From Sphingosinicella sp963974575 (GTDB lineage Bacteria; Pseudomonadota; Alphaproteobacteria; Sphingomonadales; Sphingomonadaceae), in NCBI RefSeq assembly GCF_963974575.1, contig NZ_CAXBBQ010000002.1, forward strand, positions 62,001 to 126,000: a stretch of 64,000 nucleotides of DNA. Reading direction: 5' to 3'. Position numbers and translations under genes: made by a program. This document shows positions 42,654-50,840 of this stretch, piece by piece. How positions within the stretch are numbered: the first letter of the stretch is position 1; every line of letters starts with the position of its first letter. The notes beneath the pieces were generated by a model. The model ran no database searches. It had not been told where the DNA came from and worked only from the letters and a program-made list of their open reading frames with translations.

Positions 42654-43424
42654 TCAGAACGCCGCGGTTAGCGAGACCACGATGGCTGCGTCCGTGATCG
42701 TGTTGATCGACGGGTCACCGCCCTTGACGTCCGTATCGACGTAGGAGACGCCGAGCGTCAGCTTGTCGTAGGAGACCGACGCGCCGAGCGACCAATCGAG
42801 ATAGTCGCCGTCGGTCGAGAACCCGCGGTCGATCGAAAGCGAACCGTCGGTGTAGCCGACGTGCGCATTCAGCGAGACCGGCGTGTTCGGGATCGCGGCC
42901 GACCAATCCGAATACAGGTAGAAGCTGTCGTCGTTGCCGAGCGAATCCTGCTTCGGGGCGTAGGCGACGCCGACCGTGGCGCCGACCGGACCGAGTTCCT
43001 TGCTCAGCGAGGCCGTGACTTCCACCACGTCCGTGCCGCTGGTGCCCGGATAGAGATACCAGATCGCGCCGATGTCGTAGCCGAAGCCGCCCGCTTCGCC
43101 GGCATAGCCCGCGTAGACGTCGATTTCAGCGTTCGCACCGCCGTAGGTGCCATAGCCTGCGAGGCTCGAACCCCACGTGCCGACATAGAAGCCGCTCGAA
43201 TGCGCGACGTCGATACCGCCCTGGAAGGCCACTTCTTCATCCGAAAGCGAAATACCGCGCCAGCGGTACTGCGAGAAAACGCCCGCGTTGCCCGAGATTT
43301 CCCAATCGCTGGTCGCTTCAGCGTCCTGCGCGAAGGCCGGAGCCGCCACTGCGAGGCTGCCGACAAGCGTTGCAGCCGCAAGCACGGTCGTCGAGATCGC
43401 GCGGCTGCCAATTCCCTTTTTCAT
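42654..43424 (-). CDS. TorF family putative outer-membrane porin (TIGR02001/Gcw_chp)
   Basis: A 256-residue exported protein. The signal peptide ends APAFAQDAE near residue 33. The family opening is ISGNAGVFSQYRWRGISLSDEE, followed by IDVAHSSGFYVGTWGSS and alternating beta strands to the terminal aromatic (VVSLTAAF), as in outer-membrane barrels. Function is not established; members are often beside glnB/amtB nitrogen genes, as here. Two ATGs are adjacent (43427, 43424). GGAGG lies one base from the first and four from the second, so 43424 is preferred. It has its own strong terminator. Confidence 0.88.
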   Translation of the reverse strand: MKKGIGSRAISTTVLAAATLVGSLAVAAPAFAQDAEATSDWEISGNAGVFSQYRWRGISLSDEEVAFQGGIDVAHSSGFYVGTWGSSLAGYGTYGGANAEIDVYAGYAGEAGGFGYDIGAIWYLYPGTSGTDVVEVTASLSKELGPVGATVGVAYAPKQDSLGNDDSFYLYSDWSAAIPNTPVSLNAHVGYTDGSLSIDRGFSTDGDYLDWSLGASVSYDKLTLGVSYVDTDVKGGDPSINTITDAAIVVSLTAAF

Positions 43425-43783
43425 CATTCCTCCACCTTCATTTCAGCTGTGATCGCTGCTCGCCCTGGGAGGGGTCGTTCCGAAGCACGTGCTTCAAGGG
43501 AGAGTGTTGACCACGCTGCGGCGACGCACAAGCGGTTTCGCCCCCGTGGTCACAAAGTTGCAACGCAGCTGATGCTTTCACGCAACAGTCTGAATCCAGA
43601 CAGAAAGAAGGGCCGGCGTCACCGCCGACCCTCTAGTCAAATCCTTGGGGAGGATTGCCATATAGGCATGATCATATTGCATCGCAGCACGACATGTTGC
43701 AACGCAAAAATTCATCTCCTGTGAAAAAAGCGACGGTGTTGACGTTTAAGGCGTTTTTCACGCCTGCCGCCTAAGAGACAGGG
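43425..43783. other. intergenic control region upstream of TorF-like gene
   Basis: 359 bases between divergent starts. It contains a perfect 14-bp palindrome GAAGCACGTGCTTC (43482-43495), a direct repeat GTTGCAACGCA (43557-43567 and 43696-43706, with a degenerate third copy near 43675), a hairpin with a 10-bp stem and one mismatch at 43609-43632, and an AGGCGT/ACGCCT stem near 43752. No reading frame looks real. These are probably operators and leader structures for the two flanking genes. Confidence 0.55.
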
Positions 43784-44338
43784 ATGATGGACGCAGACGC
43801 AGGCGGTTGGACAGTGAGCGAGCCTTATCGGAACGTCGCCGCGCTTCCGCCCGACATGACCGAAGCCCTCGCCTCGCGCATCGCGGACATCGCCGCCGAA
43901 GCCATTACCGGCATAGACCCGCACACCGGCCTTGCCAGCGACTTTCTCAATCAATTCAACGAAGTGCTCATGCTCATCGACGTCGCCGGCCACGACGCCG
44001 CGCTCCGCCGCGAGCTCGACGCCTGGTTCCCGCGCGATTACGTTGAACATTTCGAGGCAAGCCATCTGCGCGACTCGGCACTCGTCATCGAAGCCTATGC
44101 GCTCTCCCCCGCCTCCGTCCGCCGCCGCTTCGACCGTCTCAGCGGCGATCTTTCGGCGTTCATCCTGAACGGCCTTGCCGATCTGCGCCCGCTTGAGGGC
44201 GAGGCCGCAGACCACGCGCGCGCGGCGCTGGCGGAGCAGGTGCGCAGGCGTATCGAATCTCTGTCCGCGATCATCCACCCCGCCGAGCGGCGTCTCGACA
44301 ACGACACGATTTCAGCGCTTTTCAAGCGGCCGCGCTAA
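43784..44338 (+). CDS. hypothetical protein upstream of parE
   Basis: A 184-residue, mostly helical acidic protein (MTEALASRIADIAAEAITGI, DFLNQFNEVLMLIDVAGHD, FEASHLRDSALVIEAYALSP, SVRRRFDRLSGDLSAFILNG) with no signal, membrane segment or motif I can place. It ends 39 bases before parE and may share its transcript. ATG 43784 and 43787 are both possible starts. The coding pattern is convincing, but the role is unknown. Confidence 0.7.
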   Translation: MMDADAGGWTVSEPYRNVAALPPDMTEALASRIADIAAEAITGIDPHTGLASDFLNQFNEVLMLIDVAGHDAALRRELDAWFPRDYVEHFEASHLRDSALVIEAYALSPASVRRRFDRLSGDLSAFILNGLADLRPLEGEAADHARAALAEQVRRRIESLSAIIHPAERRLDNDTISALFKRPR

Positions 44339-44377
44339 ACCCTTCACCCCTGCCCCGGCGCTGCCTATAAGGCCGCT

Positions 44378-46354
44378 ATGAGTGATCTCTTCACGGGCGC
44401 CGCCAACCCGACCGACTATACCGCCGACCAGATCGAAGTTCTCGAAGGGCTGGAGCCCGTGCGCCGCCGCCCCGGCATGTATATCGGCGGCACGGACGAG
44501 CGCGCGCTGCATCATCTCGCCGCCGAGGTGCTCGACAACAGCATGGACGAAGCGGTCGCCGGCCACGCGAACCGCATCGAGGTCTCGCTCGCGTCGGACG
44601 GCACGCTGACGGTCTCCGACAACGGCCGCGGCATACCGATCGACGCGCACCCCAAATATCCGGGCAAGTCCGCGCTCGAGGTGATCTTCACGATGCTGCA
44701 CTCCGGCGGCAAGTTCTCGAGCAAGGCCTACGCCACCTCGGGCGGTCTCCACGGCGTCGGCATATCGGTGGTGAACGCGCTCTCCGACGAGCTCGTTGTC
44801 GAGGTCGCGCGCAACCGCGAGCTTTACCGCCAGCGCTATTCGCGTGGTCACACCACATCGAAACTCGAAAAGGTCGGCGCGGCCCCCAACCGGCGGGGCA
44901 CCACCATCGCCTTCCACCCCGATCCCGAAATCTTCGGCGACAAGGCGACGTTCCGCCCTGCCCGCCTTTACCGCCTCGCGCGGTCGAAGGCGTATCTCTT
45001 CCGCGGCGTCGAGATCCGCTGGTCGTGCGACCCGGAACTCATCAGCGACGACACGCCCGCAACCGCCGTGTTCCAGTTCCCCGGCGGACTTGCCGATCAC
45101 CTTGCCGAACAGCTCGGCGACCGCGCCTGCGCGACGAACGAGTTCTTCGCAGGCCGCGCCGAATTCCCGGACACGCAGGGTTCGGCGGAATGGGCGGTCG
45201 CCTGGCCGCTCTACGGCGAAGGCTCCGCGAGCTACTACTGCAACACGATTCCCACCCCGGCGGGCGGCACGCACGAGGCCGGCCTGCGCACGGCGCTCGT
45301 AAAAGGCATACGCGGTTTCGCAGGGCTGATCGGCCAGAAGAAGGGCGAAGGCCTCACCGCCGAGGATGTTCTCTCGGGCGGTGAGATCATGCTCTCCGTG
45401 TTCATCCGCGAGCCGCAGTTCCAGAGCCAGACCAAGGACCGGCTGACGAGCCCCGAAGCTGCACGGTTCGTGGAAGCGGCGGTCAAGGACCATTTCGACC
45501 ACTTCCTCTCCGACAACATGGAGCGCGGCCGCGCGCTTCTCGGCTTCGCGCTCGAACGCATGGACGAGCGGCTGAAGCGCCGCGCCGAAAAGGAGATCAA
45601 GCGCAAGACCGCAACGAGCGGCCGCCGCCTGCGCCTCCCCGGCAAGCTCACCGATTGTTCGGCGGACGCACCCGATGGCACCGAGATTTTCATCGTCGAA
45701 GGCGATTCGGCGGGCGGCTCGGCCAAGCAGGCGCGCGACCGCAAGACGCAGGCGATCCTGCCCATTCGCGGCAAGATCCTGAACGTCGCTTCGGCGAACC
45801 GGGACAAGATCGGCGCCAATCAGGAAATCGCCGATCTCATCCAGGCGCTCGGCTGCGGCACGCGCGACCGCTTCGACCCCGATGCGCTCCGCTACGACCG
45901 CGTCGTCATCATGACCGACGCCGACGTGGACGGCGCCCACATCGCCACGCTGCTGATGACCTTCTTCTTCCAGGAGATGTCGGGCCTCGTGAAAAACGGC
46001 CACCTCTACCTCGCACAGCCGCCGCTCTACCGCCTCGCGCAGGGCGGCAAGGTCGCCTACGCGCGCGACGACGCACACAAGGATGAGCTGCTCGCGGGCG
46101 ACTTCTCCGGGCGTGGCAAGGTGGAGATCGGCCGCTTCAAGGGCCTCGGCGAGATGTCGCCCATGCAGCTTCGTGAAACCACGATGGACCCGGCAAAGCG
46201 CACACTCATTCGCGTGACGCTGCCTGACACTTACGAGGAGCGCGCACCCGTCGTCGATCTCGTCGATCGCCTGATGGGCCGCAACCCGGAGCACCGCTTC
46301 AATTTCATCCAGGAACGCGCCGCCGGCGTTTCAGAAGACGCCATCGACGTTTAG
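44378..46354 (+). CDS. parE: DNA topoisomerase IV subunit B
   Basis: A 658-residue type-II topoisomerase ATPase subunit, which unlinks daughter chromosomes with ParC. The GHKL ATPase domain shows EVLDNSMDEAVAGH, DNGRGIPIDAHP and TSGGLHGVGISVVNALS; the transducer domain follows. The TOPRIM region has IVEGDSAGGSAKQARDRKTQAILPLRG-like sequence and MTDADVDGAHIATLL. The C-terminus is NFIQERAAGVSEDAIDV. PARE rather than GyrB is indicated by length (658, no GyrB insert) and the QTKDRLTS segment. The stop TAG lies in the first three bases of a 146-bp palindromic element. Confidence 0.95.
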   Translation: MSDLFTGAANPTDYTADQIEVLEGLEPVRRRPGMYIGGTDERALHHLAAEVLDNSMDEAVAGHANRIEVSLASDGTLTVSDNGRGIPIDAHPKYPGKSALEVIFTMLHSGGKFSSKAYATSGGLHGVGISVVNALSDELVVEVARNRELYRQRYSRGHTTSKLEKVGAAPNRRGTTIAFHPDPEIFGDKATFRPARLYRLARSKAYLFRGVEIRWSCDPELISDDTPATAVFQFPGGLADHLAEQLGDRACATNEFFAGRAEFPDTQGSAEWAVAWPLYGEGSASYYCNTIPTPAGGTHEAGLRTALVKGIRGFAGLIGQKKGEGLTAEDVLSGGEIMLSVFIREPQFQSQTKDRLTSPEAARFVEAAVKDHFDHFLSDNMERGRALLGFALERMDERLKRRAEKEIKRKTATSGRRLRLPGKLTDCSADAPDGTEIFIVEGDSAGGSAKQARDRKTQAILPIRGKILNVASANRDKIGANQEIADLIQALGCGTRDRFDPDALRYDRVVIMTDADVDGAHIATLLMTFFFQEMSGLVKNGHLYLAQPPLYRLAQGGKVAYARDDAHKDELLAGDFSGRGKVEIGRFKGLGEMSPMQLRETTMDPAKRTLIRVTLPDTYEERAPVVDLVDRLMGRNPEHRFNFIQERAAGVSEDAIDV

Positions 46355-46497
46355 GGTGTGTGGGAATTCAGTTCAGGGCGGAGCGAAAATGGTGGATTTC
46401 GAGAACCGGCGCGCAGCGTACTTACAGTACGTGAGCACCGGAAGCGCAGAAAGCCGCCGTTTGCAGCCCGCCATGGACTGAATCCCCGCACACCCTA
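46352..46497. repeat. 146-bp palindromic MITE-like element
   Basis: The two ends are inverted repeats: TAGGGTGTGTGGGAATTCAG at the left and its near complement ending CCCGCACACCCTA at the right, 21 of the first 25 bases agreeing. The whole unit is an imperfect palindrome with arms of about 70 bases, centred on GTACTTACAGTAC. The flanking TA could be the target duplication. Its left TAG is the parE stop and its right CTA is the LysR-gene stop. A second full copy lies at 58827. Confidence 0.8.
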
Positions 46498-47355
46498 GTC
46501 GGAAAGCGCCGCCACCAGATCGCGCACCTTCTTCTGCCGCCACTGCGCACTCGGCGCGATCAGCCAGTATGCCTCGTCCGAGACCTTCGGCTCCATGACG
46601 ACAGCGAGCTTCCCGGCGGCGATGTCCGCCTCGGCCAGCACCCGCGGCACGCGCGCAATCCCGTAGCCCGCCACGGCGCTGTCGATGGCGAGCCCGGCGT
46701 CGGCGACTCCGAGGCTGGCGCTGCGGTCCGTCATGTGAACGCCGTGCGCCTCGAACCAGCCGCGCCAGTCGGCGGACGGGTGCTCGATCAGCGGCTGCGC
46801 GGCGACTTCCGACACGATCTTCACGTTCGCGGCGATCTCCGGCGTCGCCACCAGCACGACCGTGCCCGGCGCGATCAGCTTGCCGCTCAGTTCCTCCTCG
46901 GCGGGCATCGCGCCGAAGAAGATCGCGGCATCGAGATTGGCGGCGTTGAAATCGACTGGCCCTTCCGTGGGCAGGATCGTCACCTGCCGCGCGGTCGTCG
47001 ATGCCTTGATGAGGCCGAGCCGCGGCGCCAGCCATTTGCCGATGAAATCGCGCGGCGCCGCAATCGTCAGCCGCTCCTCGCCCTGCCCCGCCTGCATGAT
47101 CGCCACGGCCTCTTCCAGCTTCGCGAAGCCTTCGCGCAGCGCGGGCAGGCTGCGCACCGCCTCGTCGGTGAGTTCGAGGTTCCGCGTCATGCGCCGGAAC
47201 AGCACGGTGCCGAGCACGTCTTCCAGCGTGCGGATCTGCTGGCCGACGGCGGCAGGCGTCACCGCAAGCTCATCCGCCGCCTTGGTGAACGACAGATGCC
47301 GCGCCGCCGCATCGAAGACACGCAGCGCGTTGAGTGGGAGCAGGGTCCGCTTCAT
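46495..47355 (-). CDS. LysR-family transcriptional regulator (GcvA-like)
   Basis: A 286-residue regulator. The winged helix-turn-helix is at residues 1-62 (LNALRVFDAAARHLSFTKAADELAVTPAAVGQQIRTLEDVLG), followed by LFRRMTRNLELTDEA. The effector-binding domain (about 90-286) begins RLTIAAPRDFIGKWLAPRLG. This opening is typical of the GcvA/AmpR-like branch. Its target is unknown: upstream on the other strand is only the candidate small RNA. It ends inside the palindromic element, convergent with parE. Confidence 0.92.
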   Translation of the reverse strand: MKRTLLPLNALRVFDAAARHLSFTKAADELAVTPAAVGQQIRTLEDVLGTVLFRRMTRNLELTDEAVRSLPALREGFAKLEEAVAIMQAGQGEERLTIAAPRDFIGKWLAPRLGLIKASTTARQVTILPTEGPVDFNAANLDAAIFFGAMPAEEELSGKLIAPGTVVLVATPEIAANVKIVSEVAAQPLIEHPSADWRGWFEAHGVHMTDRSASLGVADAGLAIDSAVAGYGIARVPRVLAEADIAAGKLAVVMEPKVSDEAYWLIAPSAQWRQKKVRDLVAALSD

Positions 47356-47446
47356 GGCCGCGACGATTACAGGGCGCGCGCCGGGCGATCAAACGCGAAA
47401 AATCACGGTTAACCCGAATTTTACCATAAGCACGCTAAACGGGGCC

Positions 47447-47542
47447 TGTGCCTCGCGGCACACCTTACCTCCCCTAGCTGGATGTCCAGCCGACTGTTTT
47501 TTTGAAAGGCCGCCCGGTCGTATCCGGCGGCCTTTTTCTTTT
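47447..47542 (+). ncRNA. candidate small RNA with terminal hairpin
   Basis: No gene runs rightward into the strong terminator at 47505-47542, so a short non-coding transcript is likely. Upstream are two further hairpins: TGTGCC-TCGC-GGCACA (47447-47462) and GCTGG-ATGT-CCAGC (47477-47490), separated by an unpaired ACCTCCCCT, the sort of anti-ribosome-site stretch alphaproteobacterial small RNAs use on target mRNAs. The 5' end is not defined; it may lie near 47430-47440. Confidence 0.4.
47505..47542 (+). terminator. Rho-independent terminator, rightward
   Basis: AAAGGCCGCCCGG, a 6-base loop, CCGGCGGCCTTT (one bulged C) and then a TTTTTCTTTT tract. No protein gene is transcribed into it from the left. 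Confidence 0.8.
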
Positions 47543-47549
47543 GGGCCGA

Positions 47550-49448
47550 TCAACTCTTGCCGGGGATGCGGAATCGAAACGTCTGGCGCGCGCCGGTGCA
47601 GCCGATCTGTTCGCCCTCCCGGTAGATCGGCTTGAACCGCCAGCGGCTGATGATCCGATCCATCGTCTCTTCGAACACGAACGGCGGATAGGCGAACACG
47701 ATACGCGGCGATTTCGTCTTCCCGTCGGTGCCTATGTCATAGTTCGAAACCATGTAGCCCTCGAAGCCCCAGTTCAACGCTTCGTGCGGGTAGTCGCTCG
47801 AACTGGCGCCGGTGCTTGCCGGAATGGGGCTCGCATCCACGAGGGCGCATTGATCGGGTCGCAGCCCCGTTGCCGCGAGGTAGCCCGACGCGCGCTCCTG
47901 CGCTTTTCGTTCAAAGGCGATCGAGGCGAGCCGCAGCGCCGCAAACTGGGCAAGTGTGTCAGTCTTCGCATTGCCGCGTTCGAACACCGCCGTGTAAAGC
48001 GGTATCGCCCGATCGCTGCGCTTGCGCTTTTCGAGCTGCAGGCCCTGTTCGACACGGAACCAGTCGACGATATCGGCGGGCCACCCGGCGTCGGGCTGCA
48101 TCTGGAGCGCCTCGCCGCCGCGCTGCATCAGGCTACGCGCTACAAGCACACCCAGAATGGCCTGCGCTCGCGAAGAAATCCCGTTCGCCTCCATGATCTG
48201 CCGCGCACGCTCGATGTAGACGCCGTCCTCGTCCTCCTCGGCAAGCGTTGCAAGAACCGGGACGAGACTCATCGCATCCGGCCCATCGGCAGCCTCGCGC
48301 CTTGCAAGCTCGGCGCGAAGTGCGTCGGTGCCCACGCGGCTATAGATATCCTGCAAGGGTTTCTTTGCGTTCGCTTCCTTTATGAGCTCACGCAGAAAGC
48401 CGGCACCGATCCAGCGCCGGTCGGTATTGAACGTGCAGCGGGTCGCGATGCGGATGGAAAACCGCCAGAACGGTTCCGTCTTCTCTATCTCCTCGGCAGA
48501 CCAACGCCATGCCCGCGCCGCTTTCACGAACTCCGCCTCGATCTTGCCCGGCTTCGTCGAATAGATGGGCGCGGCGCTGATGACACGGCCGTCCTCACCA
48601 AGCGCGATATCGAGCACGACGAGATCCTCGGGACCGATACCGAACGCCGGAGAGCAATCCGGCAGTTTCAAAGCTCTTCCGTCCGGGAATTGCGGCCCTT
48701 TGCCGCCCATACGCCCCAATCCTGTCATCGCGATGTAGTAAAAAGCCTTGTCGTCATCGCCGGTGAGATGACTTGCCACCGCGAGATCGGACCTGATCGC
48801 GACGTCGGAGAGCGAAACCCGCATGCCAACGCCGCCCGCGCTTTTGGCCGCCTTCTTGAACCAGTCGAGCGCCTCGGCATGATTTCCGGCATTCAGCTCT
48901 ATGCGTCCGCGCAAGGACTGGAGTTCGCCGAGCAGTTCGCCGCTGCGCTTTTTGTCTTCCATCGGTTTGAAATCTTCGATCATCGCATCGACAAGGCGTC
49001 GCGCGAGCGGAATTGACAGCACCGTCTTGCGGGCGGGATCGGTGTTCAGCCGCAGCGCCGCCTGATAATTCTCCGTCGCCCGTTGCATTTCGCCGAGCTT
49101 TTCATGGGCGCGGCCGAGAAGACTATACGTCTCCATCAGAAAAGGCTGACCCGGCGCCTTCGCATAAATGGACACGACAGGCGCCAGCACGGCAATCGCG
49201 CGCTCCTGTCGCCCGAGCGCGATATCCGTCTCGGCAATGCGTCGCCGCAGATCGGCTTCCACCGTACTGCCGCGCTGCGATTTTGCGAGGCGTCCTTGCA
49301 CCTCGGCAAACAGCGTAGCCGCCTTGTCGTATTCCCCGGCTGCAAACGCCTTTTCAGCGGCGTCATAGCGCTCCTGCAGCTTCTGTGCCTGCGCCGCTGC
49401 AGACGTAAGACAAATCCCGACAATCGCCGCGAAGATGTGCCCGCGCAT
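47550..49448 (-). CDS. secreted TPR protein with TonB-like C-terminal domains
   Basis: A 632-residue exported protein. The signal peptide ends TSAAAQAQK near residue 22. TPR-like repeats cover about 25-200 (YDAAEKAFAAGEYDKAATLFAEVQ, TYSLLGRAHEKLGEMQRATENYQAAL, ALDWFKKAAKSAG). A TonB-C-like fold is seen at the end (VSNYDIGTDGKTKSPRIV, IISRWRFKPIYREG) and, less clearly, in the middle (VVLDIALGEDGRVISAAPI, FVKAARAWRWS). There is no membrane anchor, so it is not a normal energy-transducing TonB. The function is unknown. The start MRGHIFAAIVGICLT is at 49448, divergent from queC. Confidence 0.8.
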   Translation of the reverse strand: MRGHIFAAIVGICLTSAAAQAQKLQERYDAAEKAFAAGEYDKAATLFAEVQGRLAKSQRGSTVEADLRRRIAETDIALGRQERAIAVLAPVVSIYAKAPGQPFLMETYSLLGRAHEKLGEMQRATENYQAALRLNTDPARKTVLSIPLARRLVDAMIEDFKPMEDKKRSGELLGELQSLRGRIELNAGNHAEALDWFKKAAKSAGGVGMRVSLSDVAIRSDLAVASHLTGDDDKAFYYIAMTGLGRMGGKGPQFPDGRALKLPDCSPAFGIGPEDLVVLDIALGEDGRVISAAPIYSTKPGKIEAEFVKAARAWRWSAEEIEKTEPFWRFSIRIATRCTFNTDRRWIGAGFLRELIKEANAKKPLQDIYSRVGTDALRAELARREAADGPDAMSLVPVLATLAEEDEDGVYIERARQIMEANGISSRAQAILGVLVARSLMQRGGEALQMQPDAGWPADIVDWFRVEQGLQLEKRKRSDRAIPLYTAVFERGNAKTDTLAQFAALRLASIAFERKAQERASGYLAATGLRPDQCALVDASPIPASTGASSSDYPHEALNWGFEGYMVSNYDIGTDGKTKSPRIVFAYPPFVFEETMDRIISRWRFKPIYREGEQIGCTGARQTFRFRIPGKS

Positions 49449-49497
49449 AAATACCCCTGAACTTGCCCCTGATCGGCGAATTGACTATCGCGCCACC

Positions 49498-50199
49498 ATG
49501 ACAACTTCGCAACCGGCAGTGGTTCTTCTTTCCGGAGGACTCGATTCCGTTACGTGCGCCGCGATCGCGCGCGCAGGCAGCTATGCCGTGCACGCGCTCA
49601 CCGTCGACTACAACCAGCGCCACCGCGTGGAGCTGGAGGCGGCGCGGCGGGCGGCATCCGTTTATGCGGTGCGGCACATCGTTCTGCCGCTCGATCTGCG
49701 CGCGTTCGGCGGATCGGCGCTCACCAGCGACATCGCCGTGCCCAAGGGCGACGGCCCCATCGACAGCGGCGTCATCCCGCCGACCTACGTGCCCGCGCGC
49801 AACACCGTGTTCCTGTCGGTCGCGCTGGCGTGGGCAGAGGCGATCGGCGCGCGCGACATCTTCATCGGCGTCAACGCGCTCGATTATTCCGGCTATCCGG
49901 ATTGTCGCCCCGCGTTCATCGCGGCGTTCGAGGCGCTGGCCGCCACCGCTACCAAGGCGGGCAGCGAGGGCGAACGCTTCAAGGTGCACACGCCGCTCAT
50001 CGATCTCGACAAGGCCGGGATCGCGCGCGAGGCAACGCGGCTGGGCGTCGATATCGCCGGAACGTGGACGTGCTACGACCCCGCCACGGGCGCGGACGGC
50101 ACGCCGCTCCACTGCGGCCGCTGCGACGCCTGCCGCCTCCGCCACAAGGGTTTCGAGGAGGCGGGCCTCCCTGACCCCACCGCCTACGCCGCGCCGTGA
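49498..50199 (+). CDS. queC: 7-cyano-7-deazaguanine synthase
   Basis: A 233-residue ATP-dependent enzyme that converts 7-carboxy-7-deazaguanine to preQ0 in queuosine biosynthesis. The PP-loop LLSGGLDSVTC is at residues 10-20. Zinc ligands are in GTWTCYDP and in CGRCDACRLRHKGF near the C-terminus. PPTYVPARNTVFLS and GVNALDYSGYPDCRP are family blocks. ATG 49498 gives the proper N-terminus. queE begins 4 bases inside its stop (GTGA overlap), so the two are coupled. Confidence 0.96.
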   Translation: MTTSQPAVVLLSGGLDSVTCAAIARAGSYAVHALTVDYNQRHRVELEAARRAASVYAVRHIVLPLDLRAFGGSALTSDIAVPKGDGPIDSGVIPPTYVPARNTVFLSVALAWAEAIGARDIFIGVNALDYSGYPDCRPAFIAAFEALAATATKAGSEGERFKVHTPLIDLDKAGIAREATRLGVDIAGTWTCYDPATGADGTPLHCGRCDACRLRHKGFEEAGLPDPTAYAAP

Positions 50200-50828
50200 C
50201 CTATACCGTCAAGGAACTCTTCCTCACGCTGCAGGGCGAAGGCGCGCAGACCGGCCGCCGCGCCGTGTTCCTGCGCTTTGCCGGCTGCAATCTCTGGTCG
50301 GGCCTTGAACGCGACCGCGCCGAGGCCGTCTGCACCTTCTGCGACACCGATTTCATCGGAACGGACGGCCCCGGCGGCGAGAAGTTCGCGGATGCCGAAG
50401 CGCTCGCCGATGCCGTCGCGGCGGCGTGGGGCACGGGCGCCGAGCATCGCCTCGTCGTCTGCACCGGCGGCGAACCGCTGCTGCAGCTCGACCGCGCGCT
50501 GATCGACGCGCTCCATGCGCGCGAATTCTCGATCGCCATCGAAACCAACGGCACGCTCCCCGCGCCCGCCGGGATCGACTGGATCTGCGTCAGCCCCAAG
50601 GCGGATGCCGAGCTGGTGCAAACATCGGGCGATGAACTGAAGCTCGTCTACCCACAGCCGAACAACAGCCCGGAGATGTTCGAGCAGCTCGATTTCCGCA
50701 ACTTCTTCCTGCAACCGATGGACGGCCCCGCGCAGGCGCGGAACATCGCCGCCGCCACGGACTATTGCCTCACCCATCCGAAATGGCGCCTGTCGCTCCA
50801 GACGCACAAGCTGATCGGATTGCCGTAA
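50196..50828 (+). CDS. queE: 7-carboxy-7-deazaguanine synthase (radical SAM)
   Basis: A 210-residue radical-SAM enzyme that rearranges 6-carboxy-tetrahydropterin to 7-carboxy-7-deazaguanine, the substrate of QueC. The cluster motif is not the standard CxxxCxxC: the cysteines in FAGCNLWSG and EAVCTFCDTD give CX14CX2C, as in the Burkholderia-type QueE. LTLQGEGAQTGR and CTGGEPLLQLD are also present. It starts with GTG at 50196, overlapping the queC stop. The enzyme making 6-carboxy-tetrahydropterin (QueD) is not in the window. Confidence 0.95.
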   Translation: MTYTVKELFLTLQGEGAQTGRRAVFLRFAGCNLWSGLERDRAEAVCTFCDTDFIGTDGPGGEKFADAEALADAVAAAWGTGAEHRLVVCTGGEPLLQLDRALIDALHAREFSIAIETNGTLPAPAGIDWICVSPKADAELVQTSGDELKLVYPQPNNSPEMFEQLDFRNFFLQPMDGPAQARNIAAATDYCLTHPKWRLSLQTHKLIGLP

Positions 50829-50840
50829 CGGGGGACAAGC

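Noticed and set aside
44312..46294. 660-codon open frame opposite parE
   Set aside because: ParE is certain; the antisense product has no recognisable domain.
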